From: Adiantum capillus-veneris
Lineage: Eukaryota > Streptophyta > Polypodiopsida > Polypodiales > Pteridaceae
Direction of reading: 5' to 3'
NCBI GenBank assembly: GCA_014529385.2
Contig: CM043944.1
Coordinates: 80,568,384 to 80,632,383 of the forward strand
Length of the DNA: 64,000 nt
The position numbers and the translations under genes are program-made. Numbering within the stretch: position 1 is the stretch's first letter; each line of letters starts with the position of its first letter. Under the pieces are notes generated by a model. It was not told the DNA's origin and ran no database searches. It worked only from the letters and a program-made list of their open reading frames with translations. Positions 1 through 12,228 of the stretch are shown here, piece by piece.

Positions 1-60
<60 letters not shown>
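1..60. repeat. poly-G homopolymer at window edge
   Basis: Sixty consecutive G, truncated by the window start. With the following ~70 bp it is an inverted counterpart of the C-rich block at 5170-5280. Homopolymers this long are also error-prone in assembly, so the true length is uncertain. Confidence 0.95.
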
Positions 61-62
<2 letters not shown>

Positions 63-130
63 CACAATGAGCACGGCAGTGCCCAGCGGGGTCGAAGGGG
101 CAAAAAAAGCCCGTGCATGCACAGCGTGCT
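61..130 (+). repeat. left arm of an imperfect inverted repeat flanking the gypsy relic
   Basis: This stretch reads poly-G, then GAGCACGGCAGTGCC, GGGGTCGAAGGGGCAAAAAAAGCCC. The reverse complement of 5170-5280 reads poly-G, then GTGGCACGG, GGGGTTGAAAGGGGCAAAAAAAAGCCCC. The two arms clearly match, with some mismatches, on either side of the LTR-type direct repeats. Confidence 0.6.
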
Positions 131-475
131 GTCAAGAAGTGTGCAGTGCAACTAGGAAAGCATCGGGCCTCTGACTGTGAGGATTCGTAGCAAAATTAAG
201 CAAAGCATAGATGATTTGAATCCAAAAACATACTCAAATACAAAAAAACACTCCAGCCATGAAAGCTCCACTTTGAAAATGAACCAATAACTCAAAACTC
301 TTGTGTGTGTGAAGATTAGGTGTAGCCTTGCTCTTAGGAAGGTATGTACATGATTGCAACAGTGGCATCTATTTCCGCATATATCACACTATGTACATCA
401 TAGCATTTGGTCCCATATAACAAAAGCATTGAGAGTGAGGTAGATATTTTAATTTCACCTTATGAACCTGCCACG
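131..475 (-). repeat. left LTR (3' LTR of a minus-strand Ty3/gypsy relic)
   Basis: About 345 bp is repeated in direct orientation at 4816-5166. It starts TGTCAAGAAG and includes the shared stretches AAAGCATCGGGCCTCT and GTATGTACATGATTGCAA. It ends near the TGCCACGG/TGCCATGG motif. The copies differ by many substitutions and small indels, so the insertion is old. No clean target duplication is visible at the outer edges. Confidence 0.7.
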
Positions 476-653
476 GAACGGCATCCACCCCCTCTAAACC
501 TGCACATCCTCCGGCATGTGCCACAAATATCTTTTGCAGGTTCAATCTTCATTTAAGTCAAAATACATATCAATTTCATCATCACTTGCAACAAAGTCTA
601 GTACATCATCATCTTGTTCTTCATCCACATCCATACCATTTTCATCTGATCCT

Positions 654-1000
654 TCATTCTAACTGTTGTATGCGCAAAGCAAGAAGGTCTTCCCTACTCA
701 TTCCATCTTCCCAAGGAAATACATTCCATGTGGGAATTACATCCTCGATTGGCATTATAGGTTTTTGACCATACATCAACTCCAAAGGCATATAATCAAT
801 AACCAAGATCTGAGTTGTATGATCAGCCCATAAAGCATATGGCAATAACCTAGGCCACTCTCCCATTTTACCTTTGCAGGCCTTAGCCAAAGATTTAATG
901 ATAGGAGGATGCCCACGCTCTGATTTACCATTTCCCTCAGGCTTATATGCAGTAGTGAAAGTAAGTTTATTCTTTGAATCACATCAATCTTTGCTAGACA
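654..1000 (-). pseudogene. Ty3/gypsy integrase C-terminal fragment
   Basis: The conceptual product contains EGNGKSERGHPPIIKSL, then EWPRLLPYALWADHTTQ, then YMPLELMYGQKPIMPIED. This is the end of the gypsy integrase core and the segment after it. The catalytic D and D residues, the zinc-binding N-terminus and RNase H are missing. The fragment follows almost directly on the reverse-transcriptase thumb, so roughly 1.5-2 kb of pol has been deleted near position 960-1000. It is non-functional. Confidence 0.8.
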
Positions 1001-2210
1001 AGGCCTTCTACAATATGGCCCGCACATATGTCCAAGAATAAGAACTTTGTTCACACCAAACACTGATTTTTTCCCAAACAAGGTAAGGTTCACTTCTTTC
1101 AACCTTGACAAGATCTCATCACAATCATTGATATGATTTGCCACATACTTGCGGCACCCCCTTGAGTCTAGAGCCACATCTATATTGCTTACATCACATC
1201 CTTTGATTGGCACATCATCAAGGAAAGGCATTGCAGTTTGGGGTATGAAGTCACATTGGAATTTGTTCATACCATTCATCATATGTGCAGTTGAATTAGT
1301 TGCTCCCTGAGGTAAGGTGTTCATCCTTATCAAACCCAAGGGTCTCCTCATGGTAGTCAGGTCCCTGCTTTCCGTTGCTAGTTGGAATTGATTATACCCT
1401 GAGTACAAATCTCCCATAGAATATATTGCCTTCTCGCAAATGCCTCTACAAATTCATCTACAATTGGCCCTGTTCCCACATTTCTAATTGTAACCTTGTT
1501 GATGGGCTACATATCCTGTATAAAGTGTAAAGATCCATTTTTCTTTGAAACTATGAACCACCTGTTTGAATATGAAGCACAAGAAGGCTCCAAAATACCC
1601 ATCTTGATCTTTTCATTAAGCAACATATTAACTCAACAAGTTTTGGAAAATGGGACTCTAGAATTGGAATAGGCCTCAAGTTCCAAGGTACATGAGGGAT
1701 AGTGAAGATCACCATAGGAGCAACAATGGATGGATCAACACCCCCTATCTCATGCGGCTTGAATGAAAAATCCTTTCCATGTTTGGCAAGCATTTCTTCA
1801 AATCGTACCCTTTCAACATCTATCAAACTGTCCTTGCAATCAATCTTTAACTCCTTTAAAGTATCATGTGTAAACTTATGTCCAATCTTGCTTGGCTCAC
1901 AAAGGCTATGTTGCAAAGCATATTGATCCATCTTATCCGTACAGTCATTTGGTAGAGGTAATGCCATTGGTTTTACTTTCTTTTCCACAGACTTCTACTT
2001 GGTCTCCACGCATACATCAACAGCTCGAGCATTTTTCAAATCCTCAATGACTTTGTACATTTCTATTGAGCATACTTTCATGACCTCACTTCCCATATGA
2101 AAATTGCAATCCACTAAAGACTCCAAGTCTTGCATAGTATCTACAAAGAAACACTCATCAAACACACATGCAATGCATTCACCATATTCTAAAAAACCAT
2201 TCATCTTCAA
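1000..2210 (-). pseudogene. Ty3/gypsy reverse transcriptase, broken
   Basis: Minus-strand blocks match the gypsy RT in order. An entry segment around 1620-1800 contains HEIGGVDPSIVAPMVIFT and HVPWNLRPIPI. The fingers/palm around 1180-1417 contain DLYSGYNQFQLA, LPQGATNSTAHMMN and the catalytic FLDDVPIKG, a variant of the YxDD box. A thumb segment with the KIDVIQRI motif lies near 1000-1030. The blocks sit in different frames with stops between them (near 1418-1550 and 1989-1995), so no single RT can be made. The upstream block 1995-2210 has no recognisable motif and is probably the linker between protease and RT. Confidence 0.85.
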
Positions 2211-2352
2211 ACCTCTTTGTACACTATTTACATGTTCCGCTTTAAGTCCTTACACTTTGTAAAAGAAATAGATCCAAAACCTATAGAAAATGTTTCCTTT
2301 GCATATACATCATGTGAGAAATTTTCTCTTCTTGTACCAGTACAATCCCGCT

Positions 2353-2553
2353 CTACGATGGTACATGGCTAGAACCCCTCATATCCCTGTAGTCCTTGAA
2401 TTCTTTATTTGCCTTTGGCAAGGGTTTCTCTCTAAGAGTTTCATGGTTCCTTTCATGGTCCACACAAACTGTAAGGAATTGTATTGCATGCTTTACATCC
2501 TTGCTCCTTATTCTTTCATAAACTAACCCATCATCCATCACCTTGGTTTCCAT
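2353..2553 (-). pseudogene. uncharacterised gypsy polyprotein linker
   Basis: A short minus-strand frame between protease and RT. Charged, with no recognised motif. It is included because it is collinear with the other parts of the relic. Position 2554-2715 on the same strand holds only broken frames of the same polyprotein. Confidence 0.35.
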
Positions 2554-2715
2554 GCGAGTAGCAGTGATGTATGGCTACCCAAGGATAAGAGTGTATGTAG
2601 TAATTTTTTGCACAAAGAAATTTTGGTCATCTTTCAGATCCCCTATAGTCACCTTTACATTTGGACAAGCTCCATACAGCTCCCTTGATGAGTTGTTTGC
2701 TGCACAAATCATCCA

Positions 2716-2919
2716 TCAATGATTTATATCAATTGGCCATTTTCCTTTTTGATAAAGACTCTTTGACATGAGGTTAGTTTCTAGCCCATGATCTATCAAC
2801 ACAATGTATCGCTCTTCTGAGTCTCCCTCTTTTACCAGGGTCTCAGTAGTTGCTCTAGCCAAATGACTCTTCAAGTAGTAACTCTTGTGAGTGGTCTCGG
2901 CTTCATCTTTGTCATCCAA
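2716..2919 (-). pseudogene. retropepsin-like fragment of the gypsy relic
   Basis: The frame contains VLIDHGLETNLMSKSLYQ followed by KGKWPID. This fits the first half of a gypsy aspartic protease, where D-x-G is the catalytic triplet (here DHG) followed by hydrophobic and N-L-M residues. It lies between the zinc knuckle and RT, the normal gypsy order. The flap and second half are not readable in the same frame. Confidence 0.65.
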
Positions 2920-3385
2920 GAAGCAAACACTTTACTTCTCCCCTAGACTTGTAGCACCCAACAACAGTTTCTTCACCTTGCTCCTCATAGACCTGTACAC
3001 CCTGTGCATTTACAATCTCTTCTTCACCTTGTACATAGATAGATTCAGTAAGAGATTTCCACTTTCTCTTTATGATATCAATTTTTCCTTCATGAAACTC
3101 CCTCTTTGGTATTCCAAGGACCTCCCCCAAGGTAAATTCCACCTTATTGTTCAGAATCCTCTCTTCCAAAACCTTTTTGAGATTGGTTGCTGCCTCTATG
3201 TCAGATTGGATTTTGTAGGCCGGACCCTTTGCTTTAGATTTCATTGCATCCTTCTTCTTTTCTTTAGAGGATTCTTGCATAGGCCCTTCAAGGAGAGGCA
3301 TCTGTTGCGGGGAAGGTGATCTCGGAGGTACTGTGTCATTTTTGCCTCCACTCCTCATCGCCCATTTTGAAGTCCCTTCATCCAC
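2912..3385 (-). pseudogene. gag-pol linker, lysine and glutamate rich
   Basis: A 157-codon minus-strand frame between the CCHC knuckle and the protease. It is highly charged and contains a block near VEFTLGEVLGIPKREFHEG, a segment typical of the region just before the protease in gypsy polyproteins. No catalytic motif is present. It overlaps the protease block by a few bases in another frame, so a frameshift lies near 2915. Confidence 0.55.
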
Positions 3386-3442
3386 ATTCTCACGACTATG
3401 TTTCTCTTTAACAATGGCCTCATTGGCTTGAAATTTGGCAAT

Positions 3443-4078
3443 CTAGGCATGCATTGACAAAGAATCTACAGGGTCATTCCAACCTGTTTCTAGCCAAATG
3501 TAGTCTCCAGCTTCGTGCAAAACCTCTTTAGTCATTTTACCGTTCATAGCAAACTCTATAGTGCATGGCCATAGAACTCCAATACCATTAGATTCCTCTT
3601 CTCCAACCTTGAATGATCCTTTTTTCTTTATAGGATCCAACTTCAACCCATAGGCAAATGCCTCAACCATTGCGATGGCATGGCTAGTGGCCATGTCCTC
3701 AACTAGTTTCTTCATTCTACCTTTTCCAAAGTTTGTCCCCAAGAGCTTACCTGTTTCACTGAAGTGAATTTTGCCATCTTCAAATAAAACAATCTCTTTT
3801 GTCAAAGCGTCTTTAAAACTCTCACAATCCCTCCTTGCATGGTCAGTACTATCACACCCTATGCATCTATTTACAAAACCTTCTCTACTTTGGGGTCGTT
3901 GCCTTGTAGGTTGACCTAATGGTTGCCCCTTCTCTTCTTGCCTTGTCAGCTTTAACTTTAGCTCTTGCATTCCTTTAACAATATCATTGAGGACAGATTT
4001 ATCACTCTTTGGAACCACAATCACAGGCTTTATAGGACTCTTGGGAATACTTGGGACTTGAGTAGGGTTGACTATCAT
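3443..4078 (-). pseudogene. Ty3/gypsy gag C-terminus with CCHC zinc knuckle
   Basis: The 211-codon frame holds CIGCDSTDHARRDC around 3829-3870, a CX2CX4HX4C nucleic-acid-binding knuckle, followed by an E-D rich stretch (LFEDGKIHFSETGKLL). This is nucleocapsid-like gag that packages RNA in the virus-like particle. It is collinear with the gag block at 4327-4689 and the protease at 2716-2919, and separated from both by stops. Confidence 0.75.
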
Positions 4079-4326
4079 TTTGTCTCTTCGTCACTTAGCT
4101 AGCAACAAATGACGTCTTCGACCTCATTCCATTCGGTCTTTAATCCATGTTCCACATCCTTATCCTCAAGTAATAGCTCTAAGTTCTCTTGAATCTCTTT
4201 TAATGCGGCCTACAAAAAGAGCTATGTCTTCTCCAAGTTTATGATAGCCTTTTCAATCCTCGAAAGTTGATCATAACGGTGTTCAAATTCCCTTAGCAGC
4301 TCGATAGGCAAAAGCCCCTCTTTTAG

Positions 4327-4689
4327 TCAAACTATCCACTCGAAAAAATTCCTCTTTGTTACCCTTTTGAAGTCCTCCATGAAATACTCCTCTTTTAAGG
4401 CTAACTTGAATGCTTCGCATAATGCCCCATTCTCATTTCTAATTCCCCTTACATGCTCTTTGATCTCAGGAACCACATTTAGCTCAAAACTTTGTACTAT
4501 CTCTGCTTCGGACACTCGCTGAAGCTCCATCTCCTTTACATATCCACAAAGATACTTTGTTACATCTTTACCTTTAAATTGGTCCATTTTCTTCACGACA
4601 TATTGAAGCACTTTGGTTGAGGAAATCTCCCACCTTTCTGTCGCTTGTTGCTGTTGCATAAACACCACAAAAGCTTGAAACATTTTCAT
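4327..4689 (-). pseudogene. Ty3/gypsy gag N-terminal fragment
   Basis: A 120-codon frame with QFKGKDVTKYLCGYVKEME and a glutamine run (MQQQQA). It resembles the capsid part of gypsy gag, with alternating charged helices, and has no catalytic motif. It lies next to the right LTR, where gag is expected for a minus-strand element. The stretch 4079-4326 between the two gag blocks is open only in short frames. Confidence 0.6.
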
Positions 4690-4815
4690 TGTGACTGGAT
4701 CAAACCGAACCCCCTATTGATCTTATTGCTCCATAGCTTTAAACCTTTCTTTTGAGACCTTTAATGAAGCTTTTGAATCCAAACCCTAATTTACTTTGCA
4801 TCAGGTTCACAAAAA

Positions 4816-5166
4816 ATGTGTCAAGAAGTACACAGTGCGACTAGAAAAGCATCAGGCCTCTAACTGTAAGGATTTGTAGCAAAATCAACAAGGCGTAGAT
4901 GATTTGAAGCCAAAAACACACTTAATTAGAAAATAACTCCAGCAATGAAAGCTCCACATTGAAAATGAACCAATACTAGCTCAAAACGCTTTTGTGTGTG
5001 AAGATTAGGTGCAACCTTGCTCCCGATAAGGTATGTACATGATTGCAATGGTGGCATCTATTTTTGCATTTATCACACTATGTACATCATAGCATTTGGT
5101 CCTACATAAAAAAAGCATTCGGAGTGAGGTAGATATTTCAATTTCACATTATGAACGTGCCATGGC
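4816..5166 (-). repeat. right LTR (5' LTR of the minus-strand gypsy relic)
   Basis: Direct repeat of 131-475, starting TGTCAAGAAG and ending near TGCCATGGCA. It would carry the promoter for the minus-strand polyprotein. The expected primer-binding site just inside (lower coordinates, reading minus) is not recognisable as an initiator-Met match. Confidence 0.7.
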
Positions 5167-5169
5167 ACG

Positions 5170-5236
5170 ACCACAGGGGCTTTTTTTTGCCCCTTTCAAC
5201 CCCATCGAGTGTCGCCGTGCCACTCCCCCCCATACG

Positions 5237-5289
<53 letters not shown>

Positions 5290-5295
5290 AAAAAT
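5170..5295. repeat. poly-C/poly-A block, right arm of the inverted repeat
   Basis: A ~41-base C run (5239-5279) is followed by about 15 A. With 5170-5238 it is the inverted counterpart of 1-130. Predicted proline- or glycine-rich frames over this block are homopolymer artefacts. Confidence 0.85.
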
Positions 5296-5399
5296 CCCCC
5301 TCCCCATCACCCAATTTTGCAAAAAAAATATTGAGATGTGTCCACCTGTCAACGGGTCACTGCATGTTCAAGGTTCTGTGCATGTGTTGCGGAAATGAA

Positions 5400-6591
<1,192 letters not shown>

Positions 6592-6983
6592 TGCACGTGT
6601 GTATTTTGTCAAGCTAGTCGTGCTTATCGATGCATCATGGGGAAATCCAGGACAAGAGGCTTGTTCTCTACACTATAGCAGGCATCTGTGGCCATCTCTA
6701 TCATATGGAGTTAAACACGCAAGCAGGCTACAGCTTCTTTGCCCTCGCTCAACAATGGTGCATGTGTTGAAAGTTTTTTTCAAAGCCTTGTACATCTCAA
6801 GGAACATCACCCACAAAAACTTTTTGTACATTAAATTGGTTTTGGAAGCATAGCTCATCGGCCAATGAGGCGTGAGGCATTTAGATGTAGGCATTTTTGG
6901 TGTTGTTGATACTGAATATGTCCACCAGTATTGGGAGGGAGAGCATCTTCAAGCTTAATATCTGCATGTAAAAGTAATGGGAG

Positions 6984-7029
6984 ACCTGTTGGAACCAGTC
7001 CGCACCAGTACGGACTAGTTCCAGCAGGT
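6984..7029. repeat. 19-bp stem inverted repeat
   Basis: ACCTGTTGGAACCAGTCCG and its near-complement (two mismatches) are separated by an 8-base loop (CACCAGTA). It could form a hairpin in DNA or RNA. No T-tract or gene context supports a specific role. Confidence 0.75.
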
Positions 7030-8921
7030 TCAACAAGTGCTTTATAATGGAAGCTTTCAAAGCTACCTAATAGTAATGGGACAGGGTTAGAGAGAAAAAG
7101 AGGGCGAAGTTTTGCCGCCCCTCTCCAACCCTTGTGAAACCTAATCCGAACTACTCAATGCCGCCGCGGACCACTTCCAACAGGCGCTTTTTACTTTCAA
7201 AGCTTTATTTATTAAAATATTGTCTATTTCAGCGGGCCTTTCCACTTCGAGTAGGGCTAAAAAAAAAACCTTTTTTCCAATTGGTGAAAATAAGGACAAG
7301 CTTGAAATTCTCCTAGCTTTTAGGTCAAAATTTGAAGCTTTTGCCGGTAATTATACTAAAACTTGTGTAAATGTTTTGATTTCCTCAAAGGAAAGCTCAA
7401 AATCTAATCCAGATTTTACAATTTTAGACTGTTAAAATACATTGCACCCCGATTTTCTTCTAACATGTGGCTTTTGTATGGCCTTCATGATTTTAAGAAA
7501 GACCAATACATGCTAGCGCATACCAATTTCAACACAGGGAGTCACCACTTTCGGCGATGGTGAATTTGAGCGCTATTGCAATGGGTCGGATGCTACTGCT
7601 ATATATATTTTGTTTCCTATATAAAATGAGCAAGTTGTCAAAACTAGATTCCAGATACTATTGGATCTAAGTGTAGATTTAACCATAGGCATCCATAAGA
7701 TCCCATTTCTCATCTCTCACCATCTATATGTAGCTGATCGCTACACAAAACTTCGGGGGAGAGTCCAACCCCAAAGTTTTGGGGTTGCTAGACCACTTAG
7801 GCACACTCCTAGGGTGAGATCATCATGTGAAAAAGAATGCCTTGACATGCCCCCCTCATCCCCATTTGCGGCCCTTTCATTGTTGTCACTTACCATCTTG
7901 ACCTGGCACTGCTACTATCCTCAGCCAGCGACTAGGATTGCACAACCTTTCTACTACCAATGGTAGGTTGCAGTTGTGCTTGTACACTTTTGCTTGATCC
8001 TACCTCTCATGGAACATCTCTAAAATATTCTCACTATTAATATGTATTTTCAAAATATGTATTGCATATTTGATCACATTTATATTTAAACAAAATGCTC
8101 TCACGAATGTTGGAGAAGCCGGACAACTGTGCTGAAACTGGTCCCCGACACCATGGATCCATTTTGGCAATTGTTTAAAACAGTCTATGCATTTAAACGT
8201 TTATGAGAGTATCATGAGTTAACGTTATTCAATTTTGTTGAATAAAAGTGTATGTCTCATACACATAAAGATTAAAAAAATGAAACAATGAGGGCATTTA
8301 ATTATGTAGTCATGCAATTCATCGCGGTTCCCAAAGAGGGATGGGCTTCCTTGGAAACCATAGCTAGACTCATTACTAGAATGGACATTGGGACACAAAG
8401 ATTTATTTCACAAGTAAATTTATTGCTTCTCAGGGACTCACTTGTTTCTTTTGTTGCTCGAAAAAACTCGCTCGCCATTTTGTAAGACTCTCTCTTTGTC
8501 ATCAATGAAAAGGTTGTTCGTTCCAAAAAAGAGAAGAGATTTCGATGTGAGAACATTCCGTTTTCACAATGTATTTTTGTAAAAGCTTGTAACTGATAGG
8601 GATTTTGCTCCCATTAATACATACGGTGTTTTAAATCTTGTTTTTTTGCATACTTGTTTATTCTAAACTTGCTCAAGTTTTCAATTGAAACATGCACTTT
8701 CTTTCATGTGGAGCACAAATATATTCAATGTTAGTGTCTTTCAATACTTTGTTGTGTGATTCTGTTTAAATTATAGTTTTAAATTATTTGACTTTAATTT
8801 TAAGTGTCTTTTAAAAAGTGACTTTGGTATGTAAGTGAATTTCTAGGTTTTAAACTTAGTTTTTGACATTCACAAAACTCTAGCTCTAAGCTCTCTTTGC
8901 ATCTTCTTCGCGAACGAACCC
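7030..8921. other. unassigned DNA, no supported gene
   Basis: Only short frames without motifs. The stretch 8430-8640 contains a CATCAATGAAAAGG motif and TTAATACATACGGTG, which look like the R/U5 part of a degraded LTR or a transcript end. No partner copy is present in the window, so I do not call an LTR. Confidence 0.4.
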
Positions 8922-9956
8922 ATGGAAACATCTATTGATGCACTTCTCACACAATTAGAAAAGGTGGGACTTTCAAATCAAGCACATGAACTACTTAGTG
9001 TGTTCGAGGGGACAATTGACATGCAGGCCACTTCCAACGTTCATGCTGAGGCATTCAAAAGCTTTCTTGACTACATGGCGCAACACATGGAAGAATATTC
9101 CATAGTCTTTGAGGGACCCGACACGGCGTGGTTCCATTGGATTTCCTCAAGAATCTCTATGCAACTGACAAAAACTTTCTCTTTTGCTTGTTGAATTTTT
9201 ATCAAAGGACTCACAAAACGGGACTACAAGAGAGAGGATGAGGATGATCTCATAGATTTGGGCATGGGGTTCATAGGCACCCAATTCATTTCTTGGGACA
9301 TGGTTATGGACTTACTTGTGCTTGATGGCATGGATAAGGAAAAATCAAAGGAAAAGGTCAACCAAAGACCACCTATGACCATTGTGGAGGAATCAAATGA
9401 AGTTATCAAAGAGATTGATGAGCAGACTGAAGCATCTATAGAACTCATCCTCTTGTAGGAGCCCAACTCCACTGAGGAGGAAGATCGGATGATAGAGGGA
9501 GATGAGATGCTAGAGGAAGACCCAGACCTCCTAATTCTCACTTTGCTTGTAGTGGTGGTGGATGATCGTCACTTTTTGTTACTTGATGACATTGCCAAAA
9601 CATCAGGACTCAGAGAAGATGAGTCGTGCGTAGTGCTTGCTATGTATGTGTGTATGAAGGATCCCAGTGGAAAGGAAGAGAATGTCAAATTTTAAATTGA
9701 CTTTAAAGACCAAGGTCTCTGGACAACCCTCTCTTTCCTCCCTAATGAAAACAAATAAAAGTTGGTGCAGACATTAGCAAGTACACTTGTGGAAATCAAA
9801 TCATGTGCCTCATTCTATGAAAGCATACCGAAAAGCGCTTTTCATCCACACAAACCATTGATCGTGATTGGTAGAGATGATGGACCTAGCATTGATCTGA
9901 CAAAGAAAAATATTGAAGAGAAGAATGAGGAAACTGATGTAAACAACAAATATTAA
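8922..9956 (+). pseudogene. decayed 345-codon frame of unknown family
   Basis: Four consecutive open stretches (8922-9194, 9258-9458, 9489-9695, 9762-9956) share one reading frame. They are separated only by in-frame stops (TGA 9192, TAG 9456, TAA 9693 and one near 9756). The start ATG sits in CCCATGG. The product is acidic, with hydrophobic blocks such as LLILTLLVVVVDDRHFLLLDD. I recognise no domain. One frame held over 1 kb argues for a formerly coding sequence, perhaps a retroelement gag-like protein, but that is a guess. Confidence 0.45.
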
Positions 9957-11700
9957 AGTCATATAAAATGCTTTGCAGATGGTAAATCATGTGGATAAGT
10001 TCGCAATGCGTACCGGAGGTTCATGCAACGTGCCCATGGGTAGGGCTTTGGCAGTACCTGAGCCACTTGGGGCCATTGATTCTTTGGGTTGCTCACACAG
10101 AGTTCTCCAAGAACGGTTCTACGGAACTGCTCAAGTGCAAAGCATTAAGTTCCATTCTCGCTGAGGATTCCCTCACCCTAAATGATCACAAATGTATATT
10201 GGTAGATCCAGAGGCATCACTGTACTCCTTTATAGGCAAGCAGCCAGGCTCGGTCCTCTCCCACTGCACATAATTTTGTAACCATTTGCAATCCAAATGT
10301 AGGTTTCCTATGTTATTAGGAGAGCCTTTTCAAGCACTGGTTTCAGTCTAGCTTCTTCATGATAGACGTATGTTTTGTTCTTTGACTTTGTTACCTATAA
10401 AACAGAGGAGTGTAAGAGAATAGTCTTCTTGAGAGAGTTCCATCGGTGATTTTTCACTTTGCAAATAATGCTGACCTAGAGATACCTCCCCAAAATGTGT
10501 AGTTGGGTTTATGTGGTAAAATTCATTTCTTAGACTTGAAACAAATCTATGTCTCTTAGATTGTTAGGGGCAGCCTCATATTGGTGGTGATAAAGTTGCT
10601 ATTTTAGATAGGCCAAGGGCTATTGTTGGCACATGGTCCCACATTTGGTGTTGCTTTCAATCAATTTTAGTGCAAGGGGCTATTCACCAATTTGAGCCAT
10701 TTTAGGGATATATCTCCAAGATCTGATCAGGCAGGTGATTCCCCACAGGTCTAGACTGCCCAGGCACAAGATCAATTTTCCTCCATCAATCTAGCTTAGA
10801 TCTATGAGGAAAAAACTAGGTTTTAACTAAGGAGATGACACTTGATCACTTTGACAATATTTTGTTCGGCCAAGGACTTCATTTCTGAAATAAATTGATG
10901 AGAGGGCTCTTTACTGATCTAAGGACCAGAGGCTTATCACTGATCTAACAACTATCCACTGATGTAAGTCCCAAAAAGGGAGTCAAGGCCTACTTTTTCT
11001 TATACTTTTTATTCTTTTTGTGCATGTAGATTTTAAAAATATATAAAACAATAAAAAAGTAAGAAAAAATTCTTTAAACAGTGTTGCATTCGCTCATAGC
11101 AATCCATAGAAGGGGAACTCACATGTTATTAAGGTTTGGAACAACCCTAGCTTCAGGTTCATAAGTTCCTTCAAGAGCATCCAGCCATAGTAGTAGAGGT
11201 ATGGCTTAATCAAGTGTGGGACGCATGTCTAACCTCTCCATCCTATCTTATTGCAGTATTAGCGAGAACCACAATTGAATTGTCAATCCATGGGATGAAG
11301 CTGACTTGACTAGTGCATAGGGCCGGCTACAAGAGGGTGTCAATGTCTCGGAAAACAACTAACAACTCGCATCTAACTCAAGCTACACTCAAGTGACTGA
11401 AATCACTAAAAACCAATTGCTCATTAGCAAACAAATCACATCCGTTACAGCATCAAATGACATCCAAACATAACGAAACTTCTAGGACATGTTTATAAGA
11501 CCTAAGCACACTTGCTTATGGTCTCACACCCCACTTTAGATCAAGTTCCAAAATCGTGATTATTAACAGCAATGGATTTTTGACCTAGTCGCTTTCAACC
11601 CAGAATGCATCTAAATGCTTAGGAATGATGTCCCAATACCCTGCCTATGCTTAGTTTTTTATTTGAAAGTGTAAATTCCTAGTTATGATGAAATTATCAG
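9957..11700. other. unassigned DNA
   Basis: A short frame at 9989-10273 (94 codons) has no motif and no start context. The rest (10274-11700) is AT-rich with no feature I can support. Confidence 0.4.
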
Positions 11701-12215
11701 TGACGCCAAACGCTACAATATACTGTGATGTGTTTGCGTCAATGCGTAGAGCGTTACCTGCAGTTGCAATGCAACAAACACGACTGCAATGTGACAACCG
11801 GGGAGGGAGTAGGAAGCACGAGAAGGAAAGGAGTGAGCACTGATAGCTCACGCTGTGTATTTCATTGTCCAAAATTTAATAATAACTTACAAAAATTGGC
11901 TTTTATACCTTAACCAAGGTCTAAAATGTGCAATGTCCGACGCCCAAGACCTTTAAGGCTCCACACTTATCGTATCTGCAACCTAGGTACACTAACTGTC
12001 CTATTCTTTACATCTTGAAACTCTTATTGAGCCCGTAACACATTACAATTATCTCAATGGCTAAATAAATCAGGAAATTATAATACATGGCCATTTTGGA
12101 AAAATGTGAAAAGTGTGTAGCTCCAATCTTCACTGCTTCTTAATATTCCTCTTTGATGTGCATCCATAAGGAAATCTTTAGCAGCTCCTGTTAACTGATG
12201 TCGGCTCAGTTAACA
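11700..12215 (-). repeat. probable 3' LTR of the old retroelement
   Basis: Read on the minus strand, a purine tract (GAAAGGGGGGAA, 12216-12228) is followed at once by TGTTAACTGAGCC. This is the polypurine-tract / LTR-start arrangement of LTR retrotransposons. Within it on the minus strand is a TATA-like GGTATAAAAGCC near 11900-11915. The outer end is not defined, and I found no second copy in the window. Confidence 0.5.
12189..12215. repeat. perfect 10-bp inverted repeat at the LTR tip
   Basis: TGTTAACTGA and TCAGTTAACA are separated by TGTCGGC. It coincides with the inferred LTR terminus and may be an integrase recognition feature or coincidental. Confidence 0.7.
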
Positions 12216-12228
12216 TTCCCCCCTTTCG

